This document shows, one piece after another, positions 54,904 through 64,000 of a stretch of 64,000 nucleotides of DNA. The stretch is from Beta vulgaris subsp. vulgaris (lineage: Eukaryota; Streptophyta; Magnoliopsida; Caryophyllales; Amaranthaceae). Where the stretch lies: NCBI RefSeq assembly GCF_026745355.1, contig NC_079209.1, forward strand, positions 7,278,984-7,342,983. The letters run 5' to 3'. Below the pieces are notes generated by a model. It did no database searches and had not been told where the DNA came from. It saw only the letters and a program-made list of their open reading frames with translations. The position numbers and the translations under genes are program-made. Position 1 is the stretch's first letter. Each line of letters opens with the position of its first letter.

Positions 54904-57180
54904 TTTAGGTTAGTTTAAGACTTATAGGCGCCTAACTAACTAGCTTATTAAGTGACTTTAGCTTTTAAGTTACCTAGCTTAGGGTTATTTGAAGGAAACC
55001 TTAGTATGCTCCTACGTTTCATTTCGAAAATTAGAACAAAATTTTTATAAACGAATTTTTTTTTCTTTCTTTTCGAAAATCTGAGTTCGAAATTTTTCCG
55101 GAAATTGGAAGAGTTCGAAATTTTTTTTAAGTCCGAAAAAAAAAAGAAAAAAAAAAAATTTTCGAGGAATTTTTTTTTTTCGAGTGACCTGGGTCCGAAA
55201 TTTTTTTTTTCAAAAATATTTTTAGGCACAAAGTAATGTTATTTTAAAAAGTGTCTGCATTATTTTCATGCCTTTAAGGTTATAGAATGACATTGTGAGA
55301 ATGGGTAGTATAAGAAGGGCATATAGGATAGAAATATTATATGCCTGCATTGAAAAGTTAGTTCAACATCATCATTATTTTCTTCCATGCAAATAATTGC
55401 ATTATTTTTCTTCCCTGCTAATGATGCATGAATGTTTTTCTTCCCTGCTAACTGTTATATACTTCTTGCCTGCTAAGGTGTTATATTTTACATGCCTTTG
55501 TTTTTGTTTACCCTTGTTATTTGTGGGAACACGTTAGAGAGAGTGCTAAACCATTATAGGTTTATTTGTTGTAGATCCCTAACCATGTCTGCCAGACAAG
55601 TTAATAGAATTGTCAGGCAAGTTAATAGAGTAGGAAGCTATCATAACCCAATTATATTGAGTGATGATGAGAATGTTCGATGTTATGAGCCTGAAGTTAT
55701 AGTTACATAGCCTAGAATCATTATGCATTATGGTTAAAAGTAGGTATCCCTGTTACGATATATGAAGTAATTCAAGAGTTTGATTGTACTAGAGTGCAAA
55801 CCTGAAAGGACATCTACAATATTATTTGGAGACCTTATCTTGAGCGATGTGAGTGTTTTAGAGATGGATGAAATGGACATCAACCAAAAGATTTGAAGAT
55901 CTATCTAGATCTAGGAATTCAGATTATTATTTGTTATTAATATTATTATAGTGAAGACTGTGGAGACTTTGAAGACGAAATGTTTATTCCATATAAAGGA
56001 AATAAGGATGAGAATGATGGTGTAATTCCACAGAGTATTTATTTATGTTTAAGATTAGTTGTTGGAAAGTAGTCAAGCTATAATGGTTTAAATTTCCTTA
56101 TTCTGATATTATTGAGGAATAAGTTGGTTATTTTGGATTGAGAGAAAATTTCTTATTATCGATTGAGGAATAAAGTATTATTTATTTTATATGAGTGAGT
56201 AAGAATTTATTCTGGGCACGTGATGGGAATATTTTATTATTAATTTTCATATATGTGATTATATTCTTGCTTGCTTGTTTCTACTTGCACGTTGATGTGA
56301 ATATATTTTACATGAACGATTATGTGATTATTAGAGAACATTCCATGTTGAAACTTAGTGAAATTGTTTGTTGATGCGATCCTTAATGATCAAATCAAAT
56401 TTGCCTTATTAGAGGACATGTAAGTTATGCTGGAACCAAAGTAGAGTTACGTTAGATTTCAGTCGCGAAGTAGAGGTCAAACAATAATGATGCCTTAGCT
56501 TCTGCTATTCGCCTTTGGCAAAGAATTTGACTCGAAAAAGCTTGAGGTCCCGATTCTGCTGGGACATGTTTGAGAGACTAGCTAAGATTAAACTGTCGTA
56601 CCTTAAGGGGTAAGCTGACCCTATCCTCTTAGAGAGTCGGATTAGGGCGTTTGAAAAGATTTTTGGGCTGTGAACTGTCCTGAGAGTGTGAAAGTAGGTC
56701 AAGTTATACTGTATCTGAAAGATGAGACTGACTTATAGTAGAAAGAGAATGAGACTAGACTAGTATTATGAAAGAGTTTATTTGGGAATCCTTTATTGCT
56801 GCTTTAAGAGAAAATTTTACCCTCTTTTATGAGGAAACTAAAGCCAGAGTTTACAAACCTTAGGATGAGAAGTATGACTATCTCTAAGTATTATAGAAGT
56901 TCATAGTCTAGTTTGCATTTGAGGTAATAGCCACTGAGGAGTTAAAGGCTCATGTATTTGAGCAAGCTTTGATTGAGGAAATTCAATTGGGTTTAGTAGA
57001 TTTTGAAGTGTTTGATTTGCCTATTAGCATACCTATTGGAGAAATCATAAGGTATACCAAGTTGTTTAGAAATGCCTTTAAAGATAGGAACTTTGTATTT
57101 CCGTCTGACTTAATAGAATTCAATTTGGGAGACCTAGATGTGATTCTTGGGATGAATGGTTATGATCTTTACAAGGCCAA
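54904..57180 (+). pseudogene. Gypsy gag-protease region, degraded
   Basis: Gag is recognisable only in pieces near 56540-56960 (FERLAKIKLSYLKG; LLESRIRAFEKIF; YLKDETDL; HVFEQALIEEIQLG) with many stops. No CCHC knuckle is seen. The tail VFPSDLIEFNLGDLDVILGM (to 57180) is the end of the gypsy protease, so sequence between Gag and the protease core is missing. 54900-55500 is AT-rich leader with a poly-T/poly-A patch (55050-55220). Confidence 0.7.
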
Positions 57181-57217
57181 ATGATTGTGAAGTTCAAAAG
57201 GTAGTGTTGAGAAACCC

Positions 57218-57843
57218 TTGGGAAAATTGACCTCGTATAGACGATTTGGGAAACCTAAGAAGTTTGGAGTGATCTCTGCTATGCAAGTGCAGAAGTTGAT
57301 GAGAAAGGGGTGTGAGCTATTTTTCTGTAGCGTGCAAGATGTGAGTAAGGAAGCTGAGTTAAAACTTGAGGATGTTCCGATAATAAATGAGTTTATGGAC
57401 GTATTTCCAAGTGAAATTTCAGGTATGCCGCCTGCTAGAGCCGTTGAGTTTACCATAGACTTAGTTCCTGGAACTGCACCTATATCTAAGGCACCTTATA
57501 GAATGGCACCTCCTGAGATGAGTGAGTTAAAGACACAATTGCAAGAACTTTTGGATAAGGGTTATATCAGACCTAGTGCATCGCCTTGGGGAGCTCCTGT
57601 TTTGTTCGTGAAGAAAAAGGATGGGAGTATGAGTTATGTATAGACTATAGGGAGTTGAACAATGTTACCATCAAAAACAAGTACCCTTTGCCTAGAATAG
57701 ATGACCTATTCGACCAATTGAATGGAGCTAGTGTGTTCTCGAAGATTGACTTACGTTCAGGATATCACCAATTGAGGGTAGCGATAAGGATGTACCTAAG
57801 ACTGCCTTTAGAACGCGTTATGGTCACTACGAGTTCACTGTAA
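57218..57843 (+). pseudogene. Gypsy reverse transcriptase, first part
   Basis: INEFMDVFPSEISGMPPARA, ISKAPYRMAPPEMSELK and [17 protein letters not shown], then (next frame, from about 57630) [20 protein letters not shown] and [17 protein letters not shown]. The frame shifts near 57630 and again near 57785. Confidence 0.88.
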
Positions 57844-57883
57844 TGCCATTTGGGTTAACCAATGCTCCTGCTATATTTATGGA

Positions 57884-58429
57884 TTGATGAATAGAATCTT
57901 TCATGAGTTTTTAGATAAGTTCGTAGTGGTTTTCATTGATGACATTTTGATATATTCGAGGAATGAAACCGAGCATGATGAACATTTGAGGATTATCTTG
58001 GAAACCTTGAGGAAGAACCAACTATATGCCAAGTTCTCTAAGTGTGAGTTTCGTTTGGAGAAAGTAGCATTCTTGGGTCATTTTGTGTCTAAGGAAGGAG
58101 TCTCTGTAGATCCTGCTAAGATTCAAGCTGTGAGTGAGTGGCCAACTCCAAAGAGTGTGACTGACATTAGGAGTTTCTTGGGTTTAGCTGGCTATTATAG
58201 GAGATTTGTGAGAGATTTCTCGAAGATAGCAAGACCTATGACTAATTTGATGAAAAAGGAGTCCAAGTTTGAGTGGAATGAGAAGTGTGAGGAAGCTTTT
58301 CAGATCTTGAAGGATCGTTTAACCACTGCACCTTTCTTAACCCTACCTGATGGGAATGAGGGATTTGAGGTCTATAGTGATGCTTCAAAGAATGGTTTGG
58401 GTTGTGTTTGCAACAGAATGGTAAGGTAA
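57884..58429 (+). pseudogene. Gypsy reverse transcriptase catalytic part and RNase H start
   Basis: [20 protein letters not shown] (catalytic FIDD), [39 protein letters not shown] and the RNase H start [15 protein letters not shown]. RNase H then continues in broken frames to about 58720 ([18 protein letters not shown] is legible near 58560). Confidence 0.88.
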
Positions 58430-58894
58430 TAGCTTATGCTCGCGTCAATTGAAACCTTATGAGGCTAATTACCCTACCCATGATCTAGAGTTAGCTGCCA
58501 TAGTAGTTTGCATTGAAGATTTGGAGACATTATCTTTATGGAGCAACTTGCAAGATATTTACAGACCATAAGAGCTTGAAGTACATATTTACCCAAAAAG
58601 ACTTGAATATGAAAGGAAGATGGCTAGAGTTGATTAAGGATTAGATCTAGACATCCAGTATCATGAGGGGAAAGCAAATGTGGTTGCTGACGCCTTGAGA
58701 GGAAATCGAGTCATAGCTTGAGTGCTTTGATAGTCCCTGAGGAGTTGTGTAGAGATATGCAAAGGTTGAACCTAGAAATTTTAAATCCTGGGGAAAGGAG
58801 GCTAGACTTAGTAATCTTTCTTTGGGAGTGTCAGTTTTCGATGAGATCATTGAGGGTCAAGTGGGGATGAGCATCTAGATAAGATTAAGAGAAA

Positions 58895-59610
58895 ATGAAG
58901 CAAGGTAAGGAAGTAGACTTCAAGATTCATGATGATGGGAGTCTAAGGTTTAAAGGGATGGTGTGTACCACAGAAGTGCAAGACCTAAAGAGACGTCTTA
59001 TGGATGAGGGGCATAATACTCCGTATTCTGTGCACCCTGGGGGTGACAAATTGTATAAGGATCTTAAGGTGATATATTGGTGGCCGAACATGAAGCGAGA
59101 GGTAGCTGAGTATGTGTCTAAGTGTCTAACCTGTCAGAAAGTGAAGATAGACCATAAGAGGCCCATGGGGAAAGTCCAACCACTAGAGGTTCCTGGATGG
59201 AAGTGGGATTCGATTTCTATGGACTTTGTGACTGCCTTACCCAAGTCGAGGAGTGGAAATGATACCATTTGGGTTATAGTGGATAGACTGACCAAGTCCG
59301 CTTTTTCATACCTATTAAGGAGACATGGAAGAAGAAGCAACTCGCTACAACCTATATCAAGCATGTAGTGAGTTGCACGAGTCCAAAGGACATTATTTCG
59401 GATCGTGACTCTAGATTTCTATCGAAGTTTTGGAAAAAGGTCCAATCAAACCTTGGGACAACATTAAAGATGAGTACCGCCTTTCACCCTGCGACCGATG
59501 GTCAGACTGAGAGGACTAACCAAACTATGGAGGATATGTTGCGAGCTTGTGCTATAGATTTTCAAGGAAGTTGGGAGGACCAATTAGATTTGATTGAGTT
59601 CTTTACATAA
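58895..59610 (+). pseudogene. Gypsy integrase
   Basis: The HHCC zinc domain (MDEGHNTPYSVHPGGDKLY; VSKCLTCQKVK) and core (SISMDFVTALPKSRSGNDTI; then in the next frame ISDRDSRFLSKFWK, STAFHPATDGQTERTNQTME) cover the D-D-E triad. Frames change near 59310-59370 and after 59610. Confidence 0.9.
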
Positions 59611-59741
59611 TAGTTACCATGCGAGTATCAAGATGACACCTTTTGAGGCGTTATATGGACGGAAGTGTAGAAGTCCCATTTGCTGGAATGACTATAGTAT
59701 TGGGGACATAATTCATTGAGGAGACCGTCAAGAACGTTAGA

Positions 59742-60272
59742 TTGATTCAGGCTCGAATTCAAGCTGCGCAAGATAGGCAGAAGAGTTATGCAGACTTAAA
59801 ACGGCGCGAAGATGAGTTCGCTGTAGGTGATAAAGTATTCCTGAAAGTATCACCCACCAAAGGCGTTATGAGATTTGGGAAAAAGGGCAAGCTGAGTGCT
59901 AAATATGTAGGCCCATATGAGATTTTGGAGCGCATTGGGAAAGTAGCTTATAGATTGGCTTGCCAATGGATTTGAAAAGATGCATGATGTGTTCATATAT
60001 CCCAATTGAAGCGCTATATCCCTGATGAGCGCCATGTGTTAGAGCCTGAACGAGTTCAGATAGATAGTAGCCTCACTTATGAGGAAAGACCTGTCAAGAT
60101 TCTCGACAGGAAAGTGCGTAGTACGCGTAACAAGGATGTTCATATTGTCAAAGTTCTTTGGTCTAACCACGAGTCAGAAGAGGCAACGTGGGAAGCCGAA
60201 GAGGATATGAAGAAAAAGTATCCAGACCTATTCCTTGAGGTGAGTTACGAGGGCGTAACTCGTTTTCTTTAA
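59742..60272 (+). pseudogene. Gypsy integrase C-terminus and chromodomain
   Basis: QDRQKSYADLKRREDEFAVG and DKVFLKVSPTKGVMRFGKKG lead to a chromodomain near 60080-60250 (PVKILDRKVRSTRNKDVHIV, VLWSNHESEEATWEAEEDMK, KYPDLF). Chromodomains of this clade bind histone marks and guide integration into heterochromatin. One break lies near 59975. Confidence 0.88.
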
Positions 60273-60535
60273 GGGGGGTAGAATGCGATAAATTTCGCGC
60301 TTTTTGCCTATTTTTATGAGATTTTCATGTATATGTATGCCTATGTTGGGCAATTTGCACATGTTAGTGCAAAAGAAGTAGAGTCTCCGCATAAGAAAAG
60401 TGTTCATAAGTAACACAAGTGTTTTAAAAATGGGAAAGTGCACGAGAGCACTACCTTCTTCAAAGTTTTCGAAATGAGAGTTCAAACTTTTGAAAGACGA
60501 GGGTTTTGTGTTAAGTTTCGGGACGAAACTTCTTT
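60273..60535 (+). other. Gypsy 3' untranslated region
   Basis: It starts with AAGGGGGGTAGAATGCG, an extra purine tract resembling the real one, then about 250 non-coding bases. Confidence 0.6.
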
Positions 60536-60547
60536 TAAGGGGGGTAG
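60536..60547 (+). other. Gypsy polypurine tract
   Basis: TTAAGGGGGGTA lies two to three bases before the 3' LTR. Confidence 0.8.
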
Positions 60548-60549
60548 AC

Positions 60550-63013
60550 TGTAATCCCCCACATTTTTAAAGGATTTTCATAAATATATTAAGTATTTAT
60601 GTAGTTATATTTAAATCCAAATGAGTTTGGAAAATGATTTGACTTTTAAAAAGGGTTGACTATTTTAAAAGTCAACTAAAAATATTTTTCTTAGCTTAAT
60701 AAAATTGTAATATTTAATTAAGCGTGTTTTAAATAAGAGTTTAATTATTAAAACATATTTGAAAAGAAAACTTAATGGAATCGAAAGCCAAAAGTAATAA
60801 AAAGGGAAAGGATATTTGATGACTAAAGTCCTAATAAGCCCATCTTGTTAGTCATCAAAGTTTTAATTATTGAAATTCTTTTCCTAAGCCCAATAGGATT
60901 AGCCTATTTAAATATCCTAAAAACCCAATATTTTGCCCTACACTTTATTTTCTCTCTCCTCCCTTGCACGTGATTCGATTCTCTCTCCTCACTCGACATT
61001 TTCTCTCTCCTCTCTCTTTGTGCGTGAGTTCATATTTCTTCTCTCAAAAATGTTTCTTCTTCGCTAAGTAACGTTTCTTGTTGAACAAGAAACGTCACAA
61101 TAATTTTCTTGAAGCCGAAACCTTGCTGCCGCCGCCTCCTTGCTGCTGTCTTCAGTCCGGCGCTGCTCTCCTTCCTCTTGTTTGTTTTTTTCTTTACTTC
61201 TCCTTTAAGATTCCATTAAAGTCTAATTTTTATTGTTATTATTACTATTTACATGTTTATGATTTAGTTATTATTTATTATGAAGAATATATTTTCGGTT
61301 TCATATGTATAAAGAAAAAAAATTTCAGATTTATTATTTTTATTTTAATCATGAAAGATGTGATTTTTAGGGTTTTAAATCACTAGAAATCTATATTTAA
61401 AGTATAAATATGAATTTTGATTGGAATACGATTTTTATATGCATTTAAAATATTTTCAGAAGTTTAGAAAATTTTAAAATGCTGGAAATTCAGAAAGTTA
61501 GTATTTTAAGGTTTTTAATGTTTTTAATCACTAGAATAGTTGTCTATACTAGGGATTAAAAATAACGAAGTTTAAATTATAAAAACGTTTTTAAAGACGT
61601 TTAAAAGGGTTTGGGACGTTTTTAAAGTTGCTATATTTTTTTAGTTCAAGTATTTACTTGATTATTATTGTTTCTAGGCGGAGATTCATGTAGGGGACTT
61701 TTAGAGCATAAAAGTGGCCTACCGTTGCGTTTATACAAGGTACGTACATAGTCTACGTGCTATATGGTTTAGAAACATGCTTAGGGATTTTTTATTATTA
61801 GTATCATGTATAGGACCTTGTTGTTCATATATATGATTTACTGAATTGCTTTACATGTTATTGCTTGTTGCTACATGTAAACTAAGAATATGTTTAATAA
61901 GTTGTTTGTATGGAAGTTTGATGCAAGCAGATAAGTTAGTTTGGTATTAATTCGTGAGTGAATTAATGTAAGTAATTGGAATCATGTGTTACATAGATTC
62001 TTGAGATTATTTATTTATCTTATAAGAACCGTGGATCTTATTTGGTAATTGAGTTATACCTATATAAAGGTACAGTTTACTGTTGGCTAGGTTCAACAGG
62101 CAAGTTAGAAAGAATAAAAGAAGTTAAAAGAGTCTTGATGATAAGTTGTGAAACTTGTTAATTCTAAGATAAAAAGGAGTTTTGTGATTTATGTGATTAT
62201 TAGCTATATATGTTGTGTGCTTGGTTGGTGTCAACACAAGTATAAAACGAATGCAACGTAAAGTGAAACGAGATAGGTTATAGACTTTAGACTGGTGCAC
62301 GTCTAGAGTTGGACACTAAGGGTTGGGATTCATGGTGAGCGTGCCGTGAGTTTTCCTAGGATTGGATTGATCACCTTTCCTTATTAGTTAAAGGTTCCTC
62401 GATATCGCAGGTCATTTTGGACTACGGAGTCATGACCGTATTTCCTATTTCAGTATAGACAACTCGTCCCATAGCAATTCCATTTAAAAGAAGAAATAAA
62501 AGTTTAGAGTCCAGTTCAGTAAGAGTCATCTGCAGTTTGTTATATGTTTATTATTATTTACGTTGTAGTATCATGTTTAGGATTATTTATGCCTGATATG
62601 TAGTACTCAGCTTTGCTGATTACGTGCTTGTCTGTGTTTGTGATCATGACTTTGCCTATTGATCCTGTGGTGATCCTTCGGGGGAGCAGAGTCAAGAAAG
62701 CATTGACATTACAGGTTCGAAGATGCATACCATGGGGGAATCTGGAATGGAGAGGCTTTTGTGACATTAGTAGTACTTAAGTTGTTCTAGGAATTTATAT
62801 TTCCAGACTTAGCTTTAAGTTGGTGTGTTTCAGTTCAAACATTGTTTGGTTCTTATTTCATAAGTTTAATAAAGTTGTTTTGTTTTTATAAGTTTTCCGC
62901 TGCAAAATTCTGAGTAAGCCGAAACGTTTTCACACGGGCGATAATGCCTGGGTAATTCTCTAGATTTGTTATAAAAGTATTTTCTAGAAAGAGAGAATTA
63001 TCGGGGTGTTACA
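60550..63013 (+). repeat. Gypsy 3' LTR
   Basis: 2,464 bp, near-identical to the 5' LTR apart from many one-base gaps. In the first 300 bases I count about ten single-base indels against about two substitutions. It ends GTGTTACA and is followed by GGAGT. Confidence 0.94.
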
Positions 63014-63432
63014 GGAGTCGTCATAAAGCTTTGCGTTTTTGCCTTAATCCAGCTGGGGATGCTAGGGTTTTGGGGTTCAGAGCATTAAATGCTCTGTTTC
63101 TCTCTCCTTCAAAAGTCGAGTGGTTCAATCCAAGGAGTTTTAGAGTGGCTGTTCAGATGGATTATCTGGTGCGAAGTGATGGTTTTTCGATTAATCTTCT
63201 CCCCCTTTTCCAAAGAGGTAATGTTTTTCTTGTCAGTGCATTAAATGTGATAGAACATCTCCTTATGGAGCTCAACCCCTCTCCTAGTCTCTCTCTCCCC
63301 TGTGAGATGGTAGTTTTCTGCTATAAAAGGGGATCAAAGGTGAGTTATTACAAAACACCAAAAATCCCCTTTCTCTTTATTCCTTATTCTCATAATCATA
63401 ATATTTCTGTTACTGGTTGTTTGCATTTAAGT
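63014..63432 (+). mobile_element. LINE-4, 5' leader region, right part
   Basis: It continues the sequence cut at 52393 (after one TSD copy). Open in frame with ORF1 from 63031 but without a recognised domain, so it may be 5' UTR or an N-terminal extension. Confidence 0.5.
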
Positions 63433-64000
63433 ATGAGTTCTTCTAATTCCTTTAAAGATGTTGTGCTTGCTAACCCTAACTCTAAAAATACTCCTCCCTC
63501 CATTGGTTCCTTTGATACTACTCCTTCTGCTATTATTGCTCCGTCGGCTTCTGAGCATGCTGATAAGAATGATACTACCCCCCCTCCCAAAGTGTCTTCC
63601 CCTCTTTCGAAAGACCCCCCCTGCATTCCCTGAATCATGTGTGTTAGATGACCTCCCTCAGGTTAAGAAAGATATTTCAGAGTTATCTAAGTCATGTTTA
63701 CTTGGCAAAATGTTGTCTGCTCCTTTAGATATTCGTACAATAATTTCTCGTACTAAGGCTGATTGGAGCATTATGAAAGGTGATGTTGATTATCTGGAAA
63801 TGGGGAATGGGTGGATCCTCCTGAGATTTGCTAATCCCCAGGACCTTGCTCTGGTCTGGAGTGAGCGTCCTTAGCATATCCAGGGGGATTTGCTAGTTCT
63901 CCAGCCTTGGAAGCCTTCTTTTGATCCTTACTTAGAGGAAATTAGGTGGGTTGATCTTTGGGTGAGAATCCCAAGGCTTCCCACTGAGTTACTCAATTTT
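63433..64000 (+). pseudogene. LINE-4 ORF1 (DUF4283), incomplete at window end
   Basis: The likely start is MSSSNSFKDVVLANPNSKN. After a Ser/Pro-rich N-terminus the frame shifts in a C tract (about 63613-63620) and continues as LDIRTIISRTKADWSIMKGD, DYLEMGNGWILLRFANPQDL and WVDLWVRIPRLPTELL, the DUF4283 nucleic-acid-binding domain of plant LINE ORF1. An in-frame TAG at 63872 sits where the family has Trp. ORF2 should lie beyond the window. Confidence 0.8.

Larger units (their letters stand above)
52394..63013 (+). mobile_element. Chromodomain Ty3-gypsy element (Tekay/Del-like)
   Basis: 10.6 kb, LTRs of 2,493 and 2,464 bp with TGTAA/TTACA ends, TSD GGAGT. The domain order protease, RT, RNase H, integrase, chromodomain defines a chromovirus; LTR length and the Met-type primer site suggest the Tekay/Del clade. 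The coding region is split by many frame changes, and the Gag knuckle/protease region is deleted. It is inserted in LINE-4. Confidence 0.92.

Noticed and set aside
54948..55229. Open frame rich in Lys/Phe on the minus strand
   Set aside because: Produced by poly-A/poly-T tracts in the gypsy leader; no other support.

Overview
This is a stretch of a plant nuclear genome, almost certainly a eudicot. It has split plant genes (an NRT1/PTR-family transporter and a MAK-like protein kinase), Ty1-copia and chromodomain Ty3-gypsy elements with initiator-Met tRNA primer sites, L1-type LINEs, and CACTA, Mutator, hAT, Stowaway and Tourist-like DNA transposons. Family or species cannot be fixed from the sequence. 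About 90% of the window is transposon, repeat or decayed sequence, and no host gene here is intact.

Host genes, all on the minus strand. (1) NPF copy A, 1287-9604: four recognisable exons that sum to a clean 1,704-nt frame (567 codons plus stop), split in the last exon by a young copia element (2052-7241, TSD GGAAT). (2) A MAK/MHK-type kinase, 29862-37352: one 978-nt frame (325 codons plus stop), split after Trp186 by an internally deleted, Sirevirus-like copia element (30286-36793, TSD CCCAC). (3) NPF copy B, 37930-about 51990: a decayed paralogue of copy A's 5' half. Exons 1 and 2, intron 1 and the upstream region are recognisable, but exons 3 and 4 are absent. It carries at least three LINE fragments, a second copia element, a probable solo LTR and a Stowaway MITE.

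Layout. 1-1286: 3' flank with GGTACC-rich repeats. 1287-9604: NPF-A plus copia-1. 9605-17689: upstream region, Stowaway-1, CACTA-1, Tourist-like MITE and a pair of Mutator MITEs whose interiors are complementary minisatellites. 17690-25734: an 8-kb hAT-type element (TSD GGGGGCAC) that contains a tandem duplication, a 3.5-kb CACTA (TSD TTA) and a MITE seated in a TA microsatellite. 25735-29861: minisatellites and MITE-like repeats. 29862-37352: kinase plus Sirevirus. 37930-51990: NPF-B and its insertions. About 52000 to the end: the 5' part of another LINE, split by a 10.6-kb chromodomain gypsy element (52394-63013, TSD GGAGT), with LINE ORF1 running off the window.

The insertion order can be read from target-site duplications and from paired empty sites. 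I found no new operon-like or defence system. The most distinctive items are the nested insertions with reconstructable empty sites, the Mutator pair with hairpin-forming arrays, the short palindromes repeated in two LTR families, and an excess of one-base indels between young LTR pairs. That excess suggests some of the frameshifts reported here are sequencing or assembly errors.
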